64,000 nt of DNA from Clytia hemisphaerica (taxonomy: Eukaryota > Cnidaria > Hydrozoa > Leptothecata > Clytiidae): contig CACVBU010000250.1 of assembly GCA_902728285.1 (NCBI GenBank), forward strand, positions 790,085-854,084, written 5' to 3'. The notes under the pieces were generated by a model. It did not search any database, had not been told where the DNA came from, and saw only the letters and a list, made by a program, of their open reading frames with translations. The position numbers and the translations under genes were made by a program. Shown here one piece after another: positions 9,717-20,386 of this stretch; the stretch's first letter is position 1, and every line of letters starts with the position of its first letter.

Positions 9717-12700
9717 ATAGAGATATGAGAAAAGACAACAGGGGCAGTGCGACACCCCTGCAAAACATGCACTTGCAGGGTATGTGCTGGAGTCTTTTTT
9801 GTCGCAGCTTGTTTTTAGCGTACCCGGAGTTGTTTTTCCGGATAATTCGTTAGTGTTATTAGATTTATTTTACTGACTTAAAGTCTGCGGTAAATATAAG
9901 AAAACTGTTTATCAAGTCGCGTTACGGGAAGCGTGAATTCGAGTCTGTCTTTAAGATTTTGCGTACAAAAGCGTTTTGCAGGCCTGCACCATGCAAAATT
10001 TTGCAGAAAGACCTGGGTGAGATCAAAATGCAGGGTTTGCCCAGGATTTGATGGCTGTTAGTGTCAAAACGTTAAAAGTCAAGACTCGTCAAATGGCTTT
10101 AGATGCTTGGAGAAGAAAAAACAGAATAGACAGTCCTGATTTTATCTATTTTGTCGCAAATTCTGAAGAATTTGAAGCCTGCACATTTTCGATCTTCTCT
10201 AAATTCGTCATCTGAGGGCTCAAGGTCATCTCAATGTTTGTTTTTCTTCTTATGGTTATATTCTGAAATCCATTGCAACAAGGAAAGTCAAATCTGTAAG
10301 GTATGTGGTATTTTTCTCTATTATTTTCATGCCTGCATGTTATCAATTATAATCTGATAAGTGCAGGAAAAACTGCTTCCCTTCCCCCTCTTTCTCTACT
10401 TATCTGCCTATGGCATATGACTTGTCATAATTTTTGGTAGTCAACAAAACCACTTGTTGTGTGTGGTGAGTGAGTGGTGAGTGAGTGGCCAATCATGAAA
10501 TATTTATAAGATATTTGATCAATCGGGGTACGTAGTTACTGTTTGTTTGGCCAATCACTCTGGCTAAGAAAAGGTTGACGACAGGAGATGAATTTGTGGC
10601 AATTTAAGAGGCAAAGCCCCCAATCCGAATTGAAAACAAACCATATGTCATCAGAACTCATTTATTCATTATGTACATAATGCAGCATGTTTTATGTTTG
10701 GTATCAAAATTTAGTTGTTGTGTTATAAATTTTATACTATATTATATACATTATATGCATTGTCAAAATCAAATCAAGATGTACTTTCCAGAGATGATTT
10801 ACATGACAAATTTTGAATCCAAAAACTTCCAAGAAACTAAATGTTAGGTACAAATCATCATTTTGATTGAATTATTCCATTCTGTTGTTTCCTTTAAGTT
10901 AAATATGGTTCCACTCATCTTATTCTAAGAAAAGTTTGAAAATCTCTCATGGATCAAAACACTACCCTCAACATAATCTCAGCAAAAGCTGAAACTCTAG
11001 AGTCAGGTGTGGTACCAAGAGTAAGCACTCTCTGGCGCCCGCGAGCCACCCGTCATTTTTACCAAAGAAGAAATAGTGTTGATCAGACACTATTTCGTAC
11101 ATAAAAAAACAGAGAAAAGGGGTTAAAATAAAACAAATTGTAAACAAAAAAAGTTTAAAATTTCTGACCATACAGTGAAGTACAGCAGAAAGAAAGAGAA
11201 AAAGTTAAAAGGTTGACCGAGAGCCCGGTTCGGAACCCCGTAACCGAGTGGCCGTACACATTGGAAACGAGACAGTGCATTAGCAGACTTTGTCAATGTT
11301 TACAAAGATTTCGCACCAACCACGTGAAGGTGCTAAATAATCCATTGATATAGGGGCTACTGGACAGTATGATGGCAACTAACCTGAAAGTATATAATGA
11401 AGAGGGAATTAGGATCTTTGCAAGCTACACCTACATTAACAAACAAAACAACAAAATTTAAGTCAAACGACAACTGGACAACCAATGAAATTAATTTTAC
11501 ATAATAACTGGCTGACTGTGGGTAACCGCCAACCGCAATGCTTCATGAGCCAAACTATTAAACTTCTTGGATGGGTTTTTTTTGGTTCTGAGAATAATAC
11601 TTACAATTCAGGAAAAGTTCTGCACACGTGCAAGGCATCGAAGTGTATCCATCAAAAAATTGTTGCACACAAGATGGAGAGAAATGGAACCGTACAGGCA
11701 ATTTCCATTTGGAAGGGAACTAAAACAAAATAGAGAAATCATTTTTTCAGATTGTTGTGCAGTTTTCATGACCAGTACTTGACTGGCAGGTGCTGGCCCG
11801 CAAACTAAACATAGTCAAATACAATCTGTTTGTGTACCTCAAAATAGTGCGCGAAAAACCCACACAGCTCTTTCACTCCCCAGAAAAATTTTTTAAACGG
11901 CCAAAACATATTAAAAACATTAGGGTGTCAAGGTCAGAATCACAAAATTTTCAATGTTATTTTTTCTCTTATTTCAAAATAAAACCACAGTAGGTTGGTT
12001 GTCCCGGGGTTGTCCCTTCATGATATGAATTCATGTATAAAACATCAAATTTGGTCAATTTGTTCCAAAATTACGAGGTTTTTAAGTTTTGCCTGGAAAG
12101 GCTTGTAATGACGTCATCACAAAACTTTCAACCTCCATAGCTTTTGATAGGAACATTTTCAAGACATGTTTTATGCCTCGATTTTCATCAGCATTTCACG
12201 CTCTTTCCGCTGGAACCATCAGATTTTGAATATTTTCAAAAAAATAATTTTTTGCCCAGGTGGTAAAATTAGGTGTTAAATATTATTATATTATTTGATT
12301 AGGAATTTATCAAAACTAATTCTATTCGTATGAGACAAACATCATAAATCATGAGACGCAATCAAGCTTGTTCAGAATCCTTATCGAGTCACCAATGAAT
12401 ATTCTGTGAATCTTTTCAGTGTTTTACAGCGTCTTTTCGAACATAAATCTAGTCCCAAAATCCTGAAATTATAGTCCTGAATAAGAAAATATTATCTAAT
12501 ATATACTGTTTATTATATCTTTTAGTTTATTTTTATCTAGGAACGAAACCTATCTAACGATCTGAAGCGGAATTTTCCCAATTCGCTTTTCAAATCACAG
12601 TGTGCCTTTTAGCATCAGGGAAGTAACCATAGCTTCTTCGAATCAAATTATCAATTTACGTTTTTAAACTGATGTGTAAAAACCTAAGCTCCGATTTTTT

Positions 12701-12825
12701 CCTCGATCAAATACACCTCAGGGTAATTTATGTTGCTACTATTTAGTACGAGATGTACTCTTTATGATTTATAAACAGGAAATCTCTATTGTACTTTTGA
12801 ATTTATATAAGGAAAGAAATGAGAT
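9717..12825. other. Three-kilobase stretch with no supported gene
   Basis: Short frames occur on both strands, but none shows domain motifs or splice structure I can support. The stretch is AT-rich with a few palindromic TGACGTCA-containing pieces near 12110 that resemble MITE interiors elsewhere in the window. No RNA gene was recognised. Confidence 0.4.
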
Positions 12826-12862
12826 AATAATAATAATAATAATAATAACAATAATGATAATA
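12826..12862. repeat. Trinucleotide (AAT)n-type microsatellite
   Basis: About twelve units of AATAAT with two changes. A shorter one of the same type lies near 13302-13321. Confidence 0.9.
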
Positions 12863-12916
12863 ATTGACGTCAAAAAAGAGTGAAGACGCATTTTCTTTGC
12901 TCTCGATCAGACAAAA

Positions 12917-13165
12917 ATGATTCCACCTGGAAATGATCAAATCCAGCTGGATCAACCTAGAATTGCACAAGAACAATCACGAAACATTGAAGAACAACCA
13001 GGAGAAGTCTTAGAACGCGACATGCATCGGTCTTCCGACACCACAGCAGGAACACCAGTGCAAAACAACAACATTCAGCGACGAACAAAATGGACGAAAG
13101 AAATGAACTTACATATCGTTCGAAGCTATTTCATCGCGATCAAGACAACTCCAAACACATTCAGA
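12917..13165 (+). CDS. Short Myb-like fragment, origin unclear
   Basis: The frame begins with a Gln/Glu-rich lead and reaches RRTKWTKEMNLHIVRSYFIA, a Trp-containing helical motif like those at the N-terminus of some retroelement proteins. After TTPNTFR the translation becomes low-complexity, so a splice donor or an element boundary probably lies near 13165. It could be a 5' exon of the helicase gene at 13371 or a LINE scrap. No splice pair linking it to the next gene was convincing. Function is not assigned. Confidence 0.35.
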
Positions 13166-13370
13166 CTTAATATTAAATTTTTCTTATTTTTTAGTTCTTG
13201 TTCTAATATTATAATAGAAAAAGTGTACCTAATCTATCTTCGATAGAAGGAAAACTTTTATAAATAGTGCATTATCGAAACATTATCAAAATATATCTCA
13301 AATAATAATAATAATAATAACCATAAAAGCTGAAATTTGTTCCTTATTAATCATAACTCGTGCTGATAAC

Positions 13371-16300
13371 ATGGAACGAAGTAGCTATGTTGTGAGTGCT
13401 CCTCAAGATGAGGAACAAGATATTATCAACCCGAAAAAGGAACTGCGCTGCTCGTTACTGAAAACAACTTTAAAGTCTTTCGTAGTGACACATGTTTCAA
13501 AATACTATCAAGCATGTGGTATTAGAGTGATGTTGCCACACTTATCAAAGGTTGAAGTCTGGCTTGCAAGACAGAAGTTGGAAGAAAGATTGGCATCTGA
13601 GCCACACGTGGTAGAATTTTTTTCGTGTGGAACCGCACTCTATGACGTTAAGAAAAACAACAATGACGATGAACAGCAGGCCATTGCAGGAGTCGCTTTT
13701 TGGATCATGTTTGACTGGCCAGATATGGCAATCGAGGCATATGAAAGCCATATAACGAGGGTGGCAATGGACGTCGGACTTGACACTGTCCATTGCAAGG
13801 CTGTCAAAGGAAGAGGTAAGAAGTTTATATTTTGTCTGGATTTTCTCTCTGTCAATATTTTTTCATTTCGTAACCCGGCTGGCAAACAACGTTGTTTTAA
13901 CGTTCATCTAACGTTGTATGTAACCTTCATCTAACGTTATATGTAACCTTCATCTAACATCGTATGTAACGTTCATCTAACGTTATATGGACATTCTGAA
14001 GTTACATAAACATTTAAACAACGTTGTGTGCCAGCTGGGAAGTAAGATTAAGACAAAAACAAAAAAGGAGGAAGATTTTAAGACGTATTTATGACGAAGA
14101 GATTTAGCTGGGAGGTCTGGATCTAATGGATCTAGCACGTGTGATGTCAAAATTTTGAAAGCAATTTTGTAGCCCGTAACACAATTTAAATTTTTTTGGA
14201 GACTTTGAAATTTGCGGACATTTTTTTGAAAATTTTTTATCACTCTTGTCACTTGCTTATCACGCGTTATCACTTGTTATCCACCTTATCACAGCTTTTT
14301 GTAGAGAAGAGATTTTTACGGACACTTTGAAATTTGCGGACATTTTTTTTGAAAACTTTTTATCACTCTTGTCACTTGCTTATCACTTGTTATCACTTGT
14401 TATCCACCTTATCACAGCTTTTTGTAGAGAAGAGATTTTTACGGACACTTTGAAATTTGCGGACATTTTTTTTGAAAACTTATCACTCTTGTCACTGGCT
14501 TATCACGCGTTATCACTTGTTATCCACCTTATCACAGTTTTTTGTTGAGAAGAGATTTTTACGGACACTTTGAAATTTGCGGACATTTTTTTTAAAAACT
14601 TATCACTCTTGTCACTGGCTTATCACGCGTTATCACTTGTTATCCACCTTATCACAGCTTTTTGTAGAGAAGAGATTTTTACGGACACTTTGAAATTTGC
14701 GGACATTTTTTTGAAAACTTATCACTCTTGTCACTGGCTTATCACGCGTTATCACTTGTTATCCACCTTATCACAGCTTTTTGTAGAGAAGAAATTTTTA
14801 CGGACACTTTGAAATTTGCGGACATTTTTTTTGAAAACTTATCACTCTTGTCACTGGCTTATCACGCGTTATCACTTGTTATCCACCTTATCACAGCTTT
14901 TTGTAGAGAAAAGATTTTTATGGACACTTTGAAATTTGCGGACATTTTTTTTGAAAACTTATCACTCTTGTCACTGGCTTATCACGCGTTATCACTTGTT
15001 ATCCACCTTATCACAGCTTTTTGTAGAGAAAAGATTTTTACGGACACTTTGAAATTTGCGGACATTTTTTTTGAAAACTTATCACTCTTGTCACTGGCTT
15101 ATCACGCGTTATCACTTGTTATCCACCTTATCACAGCTTTTTGTAGAGAAAAGATTTTTATGGGCACTTTGAAATTTGCGGACATTTTTTTTGAAAACTT
15201 ATCACTCTTGTCACTGGCTTATCACGCGTTATCACTTGTTATCCACCTTATCACAGCTTTTTGTAGAGAAGAAATTTTTACGGACACTTTGAAATTTGCG
15301 GACATTTTTTTTTGAAAACTTATCACTCTTGTCACTGGCTTATCACGCGTTATCACTTGTTATCCACCTTATCACACATTTTTGTAGAGTAAAAATTTGT
15401 TTTTTTATCAGGTGTCCGTTCCCTCACTGATGGTTTCGTATCATCGCTGTATATTACCCTAAAAGATCAGAATAATGAAACATTGGTCCATCATTATGCC
15501 AAATCACAAGTTCGATGCTTGAAGGCGGCTGCAGAACAGGAAGGAATCCCAATCGAAAATGTCGAAATGACTGAAGGTGAAAGATACTCGTCGAAGATAT
15601 TGACTTCCCTTTGGCTTTGTAAATCGATGGATACAAACGTTGCAAAAGAACTTAGGAACGCCGTTGAATGTGTCAAAGGAATGATGGCTGTGAAATTGGT
15701 CGACCTAACTTCTGCAGGTAAAAAGAAATATTCTAATTTCACTGTGTGTTTATTGATTATAGATGAAAGACAGTGATAGGTCGTCTTGGTCTCGTTTTAA
15801 TCTTTCCTTCATTTTCTTTTCCAAAAATTCAGACCAACCTGTAATGGCTGCCCCAAGACCTGTCACCCGTCTCATGCAGTGCATCACAATGGTGAAGGCT
15901 TTCATGAACCAATTTGATTACGCGCTTTTCGATGGCTTTGTCTATAAAAAGGTCCCAGAGGCTAGATATACGTTTGTCTTTTGTTCTTCGGTCCACAACT
16001 TTATCCACTTCGTCTTGGGCAACTCGGAAATGGCAGACCAGATTGTGCAGCATGTAACGCAAATAATCAACTTGTTGTCTGAGAGTGCTTGTCGAATTAT
16101 CAAACCTTTACAAATTGATTACAACTTCATTGAGGTCACGCCCTATGGCACTTGCTTCAACATCCGTGAGAAATGCTTTCAGCTTGAACCAGCCGATTTA
16201 AAAGGTACATAATTATCACTGTCTTTTTTAAGATGACACTGTTTAACATTTAAATGGGTTAAAGTGCTGTCGGAAGACTCGTATAAATTGTGAATAAAAT

Positions 16301-18295
16301 CTATTGTTTCTTCCTCTTATCAGGCTCACCACGCGCGTTTGTCAAGTACTTGTATAATCCAGACAGGACACCACATCCCGAACCATTCATCAAAGGCGTG
16401 GAAAACTCTTTTGGAAATCCTAGAATTCGAAAACGGTTTTACAAAAAGTACTACCAGCTACTAATGCATGGCCAGTTTCCACATAAAGAAACCAAATTGT
16501 GTTTGGTTGGCCCACCAGATTCAGGGAAGACCAGTTGGTTCACGCCATTTCAAGGCATCATTCCTGCCCGATACATTGCTGGGGTGATGAACGACGGCCG
16601 TTTCTCTGCTGCCATGATCGAAAGCAATACTCAGATCGTCATGATGGACGAGTGGACACCCGATTCGCTTTCTTGCGAAGATGCCAAACGTGTTTTACAA
16701 GGTGAGTAGTGGTTTTTACACCCATCAATGTACTTGTGGTATTGCTCGAGCGCCTGCTCTTTAGAACATTGAGATCAATTTTATTCACTACTGTCTAATT
16801 TGCCTTGCTTACCATTCAATTTTGGAACTTTGTGTCTTGCTCACTATCTAAATTCTTTCAATTTACTTCTTCACGTGTTCAGGTGGAATGAACTTCGTCC
16901 CACAGAAGCACAAGAACGGATTGAGGATCAATTACAATTCAGGGTTTTTCATCACTACCAACGAATATCCAGATTTTGGTAATCAGACCGATTGCGATGC
17001 CATCCGTAAACGATTGGAAGTATTCCAGACATCATCATTGAAAAGAAGAGACACATCAGTCTCAGGTGAGGGGAACCATTTGATCTGATTATCTTTTTAG
17101 TATTTTTCTTCATAGGAAACAAATTCGAATTGGCTCCGTGTACACTGCTAACCACTTCGAATTTTTCTCTTTTTTCTCAGGCTGGCTGAGAATGAATTGC
17201 ATGGAAGTCTTCCACTATCTTGCGGACTACTTGCGGGACGAACCGATCTTCGACGCTCCAAGTCACCTACAGCCAAACGCCGTCCAAACGGGAGCGATTT
17301 ACAATGACTTCGATTTCAATCCAATGTCCCTTATGTACAGAGACGAGATGGACAGATTTTGTTTGAGTCAACCACCCTCTGCAGGCACCAATGCAGCGAC
17401 CAACGAAAATGTCGACGATGAAGACGAAGCAAACAATGACGACAACACAGCATTGGTTCAAGCACTCGACCATGCAATCATTCAAGCTGACCGTAACGAA
17501 GGAATTCTTTACGAGGACCTCCAGTGGGAAACAGAGCTGTTCGACAACGTAAGCGAGGTCTGTGACACGGATTACATCGAAAAAGTTATCACCCTCGCAG
17601 CTAACGTGCATGATGTTTGGGATTCATTGCAACTGACAGAAAATGCGAAGAATATGTTTAGACGAAGGCTACGAATCAATTGGGAAGGACCCGACACCGT
17701 ATATGACGCTTGGTTGGTGCGAAAGGGATGTAAACGCTCCTGGTTTGATTATCCTTTACTTTACAGCAAGTATCCTGACTTTGACCCTGAAGCAGAACAA
17801 GAGCCACCAACTCAAAAGCCTTTAACTCAACAAGAGGCACGCCCATCATCGGCAAGTGAGGAATCATTTAGCGAAATCACCTCGTACCAACCACCTAGAC
17901 CGGACCTTGTGCCTGAAGCCAAAACTCCAACCAGAACGCCACCGTCTTCGCCTAAATTGGTCATACCGGAGAGTCCTGTCATTCCAAAGCCTTCCACAGA
18001 CAGCGAAAGTTCTATCAACAATGACGTCTTCGACGAACTACCTGCCGTGACATCGTCAGCACCCAATAAAGCAACTAAAAGAAGATCACTCAGTCTCAAA
18101 AGATGCACATCGACAATCTTCGACCAATCCCATCAGCTGGTAACTCTCACAAGCGACGAAGAAGAAAGAGCCAGCAAGAAGGTCAAAGGTAGCGACTCGG
18201 ACTCGTCAATTGAATTTGATGTGACCAGGAAAGTGGATGGCACTGATACTCCCATCATCAACGTACCGTCATCAACTTCTAGTGACAGCGACTGA
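13371..18295 (+). CDS. Superfamily 3 (SF3) helicase protein, six exons, intact
   Basis: Exons are 13371-13815, 15412-15717, 15833-16204, 16324-16701, 16883-17065 and 17181-18295. All introns are GT-AG and all are phase 1, splitting a Gly codon at most junctions. The joined frame is 2799 nt (932 residues) without a stop. Residues near 437-446 are the P-loop GPPDSGKTSW, 478-485 the Walker B QIVMMDEW, and 522-530 the motif C FFITTNEYP with its sensor Asn; a following RKR may supply the arginine finger. This is the SF3 layout known from replication proteins of small DNA viruses and some mobile elements, which form hexamers that unwind DNA at origins. No HUH nickase motif was found in the N-terminal 370 residues, which I cannot place. 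The C-terminal 250 residues are acidic and Ser/Pro-rich. AATAAA lies 47 bp behind the stop. It faces the recombinase gene at 20387-22027. Confidence 0.85.
13873..14039. mobile_element. Small MITE inside helicase intron 1
   Basis: Ends are CCCGGCTGGCAAACAACGTT and its inverse AACGTTGTGTGCCAGCTGGG. The middle is four to five copies of a unit of about 26 bp with AACGTTCATCTAACGTT. It lies just left of the 120-bp array. Confidence 0.7.
14200..15390 (+). repeat. 120-bp iteron array 1 (10 units), in helicase intron 1
   Basis: Ten nearly identical units with a period of 120 bp (first two slightly longer). Read on the minus strand, each unit has six GATAA-type hexamers in the order GATAAG, GATAAC, GATAAC, GATAAG, GACAAG, GATAAG with start-to-start steps of 9, 10, 10, 11 and 9 bp. 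A short A-rich spacer and two TGTCCG motifs 18 bp apart follow. The array ends 20 bp before the splice acceptor of exon 2. The long frames it opens repeat with the array and are not taken as genes. Confidence 0.95.
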
Positions 18296-18341
18296 TATTC
18301 TCGTTTGTAAATTGGTCTTTATTTTTTAAATTTGGTATAAA

Positions 18342-18347
18342 AATAAA
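18342..18347 (+). terminator. Polyadenylation signal of the helicase gene
   Basis: AATAAA sits 47 bp behind the helicase stop codon, preceded by a T-rich stretch, at the expected distance for an mRNA 3' end and before array 2 begins. Confidence 0.7.
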
Positions 18348-18424
18348 GCTTTATGAAAGGTTTACATTATTAGACTTCTTTTCGTCTTCCCTTACACAAA
18401 TTTTCAATTCTTAAAGAACTGTCA

Positions 18425-20150
18425 CGGTGCGGATAAAAGGTGTGATTACGGAAGATAAGCTTGGGATAAGGAAGAAAAGCAAATCGAAAGTGTCCGCCAA
18501 ATTTACACTCTAAAAATGCTGTGATAGTGGGGATAAGCAGTGATAACGAGTGACAAGCTGGGGATAAGAGGGGAATAAGATTTTCAAAGTGTCCGATAAA
18601 AACATTTTCAATGTCCGAAATACTTTGCACCTCAGAATTAGGGGATAAGACGGATAAGCAGTGATAACGAGTGACAAGCTGGGGATAAGAGGGGAATAAG
18701 ATTTTCACAGTGTCCGATAAAAGCATTTTCAATGTCCGAAAGACTTTGCACCTCAAAATTAGGGGATAAGAAGGATAAGCAGTGATAACGAGTGACAAGC
18801 GGGGGATAAGAGGGGATAAGATTTTCAAAGTGTCCGCGAAAAGTATGTTCAATGTCCGAAAGACTTTGCACCTCAGAATTAGGGGATAAGACGGATAAGC
18901 AGTGATAACGAGTGACAAGCAGGGAATAAGAGGGGATAAGATTTTCAAAGTGTCCGCGAAAAGTATGTTCAATGTCCGAAAGACTTTGCACCTCAGAATT
19001 AGGGGATAAGACGGATAAGCAGTGATAATGAGTGACAACCAGGGGATAAGAGGGGATAAGATTTTCAAAGTGTCCGCGAAAAGTATGTTCAATGTCCGAA
19101 AGACTTTGCACCTCAGAATTAGGGGATAAGACGGATAAGCAGTGATAACGAGTGACAAGCAGGGGATAAGAGGGGATAAGATTTTCAAAGTGTCCGCGAA
19201 AAGTATGTTCAATGTCCGAAAGACTTTGCACCTCAGAATTAGGGGATAAGACGGATAAGCAGTGATAACGAGTGACAAGCAGGGGATAAGAGGGGATAAG
19301 ATTTTCAAAGTGTCCGCGAAAAGTATGTTCAATGTCCGAAAGACTTTGCACCTCAGAATTAGGGGATAAGACGGATAAGCAGTGATAATGAGTGACAAGC
19401 AGGGGATAAGAGGGGATAAGATTTTCAAAGTGTCCGCGAAAAGTATGTTCAATGTCCGAAAGACTTTGCACCTCAGAATTAGGGGATAAGACGGATAAGC
19501 AGTGATAACGAGTGACAAGCAGGGGATAAGAGGGGATAAGATTTTCAAAGTGTCAGCGAAAAGTATGTTCAATGTCCGAAAGACTTTGCACCTCAGAATT
19601 AGGGGATAAGACGGATAAGCAGTGATAACGAGTGACAAGCAGGGAATAAGAGGGGATAAGATTTTCAAAGTGTCCGCGAAAAGTATGTTCAATGTCCGAA
19701 AGACTTTGCACCTCAGAATTAGGGGATAAGACGGATAAGCAGTGATAACGAGTGACAAGCGGGGATAAGAGGGGATAAGATTTTCAAAGTGTCCGCGAAA
19801 AGTATGTTCAATGTCCGAAAGACTTTGCACCTCAGAATTAGGGGATAAGACGGATAAGCAGTGATAACGAGTGACAAGCGGGGGATAAGAGGGGATAAGA
19901 TTTTCAAAGTGTCCGCGAAAAGTATGTTCAATGTCCGAAAGACTTTGCACCTCAGAATTAGGGGATAAGACGGATAAGCAGTGATAACGAGTGACAAGCA
20001 GGGATAAGAGGGGATAAGATTTTCAAAGTGTCCGCGAAAAGTATGTTCAATGTCCGAAAGACTTTGCACCTCAGAATTAGGGGATAAGACGGATAAGCAG
20101 TGATAACGAGTGACAAGCAGGGGATAAGATTCTCAAAGTGTCTGCTAAAA
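18425..20150 (-). repeat. 120-bp iteron array 2 (14 units plus a decayed one)
   Basis: Fourteen units of 120 bp, the first few variable, preceded by a decayed copy at 18425-18540. On the plus strand each unit has GATAAG, GATAAG, GATAAC, GACAAG, GATAAG, GATAAG with steps of 9, 10, 10, 11 and 10 bp. ATTTTCAAAG and two TGTCCG motifs 22 bp apart follow. This is the grammar of array 1 in inverted orientation, with a clearly different sequence between motifs. It fills the gap between the 3' ends of the helicase and recombinase genes. Frames of up to 526 codons across it are repeat artefacts. Confidence 0.95.
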
Positions 20151-20386
20151 GGATATTCAATGTTCAAATATACCTAATTCAAATATTTTTTGTTTAAAAG
20201 TACAAGTTTTCTTAAAGATATAGGGATTAGAGAGAATAAGGTTTTTAGAATTTTACCAAATGTAATTTTAGTGAAACAAAAGGATGCAGAAAATCTTCTA
20301 ACTTCACATATACCTAATTTAATTTTTTTTAAATACAATTTTTCAAATACAATTTTTCAAATACTTTCTTAAATTTTATTTCAAAG

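Noticed and set aside
11220-11260. tRNA T-arm-like GGTTCGGAACCCC
   Set aside because: No matching acceptor or anticodon arms nearby on either strand.
11485-11993. Three short plus-strand frames
   Set aside because: No domain, no splice structure, composition like the flanks.
12917-13815. Joining the Myb-like fragment to helicase exon 1 as one gene
   Set aside because: No donor-acceptor pair gave a clean in-phase join, and the helicase frame has its own Met at 13371.
14246-15315. Frames with repeated SLLSLAYHALSLVIHLI peptides
   Set aside because: Same artefact for array 1, which lies inside an intron.
14200-20150. CRISPR array or bacterial origin with DnaA boxes (TTATCCAC)
   Set aside because: There are no unique spacers between repeats, the context is eukaryotic with introns, and the TTATCCAC matches are part of the GATAA motif grammar.
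18370-20167. Frames of up to 526 codons with repeating RCKVFRTLNILFADTLK-like peptide
   Set aside because: They exist only because the 120-bp unit is a multiple of three and lacks stops in these frames. Several frames of the same array are open, and none has gene context.
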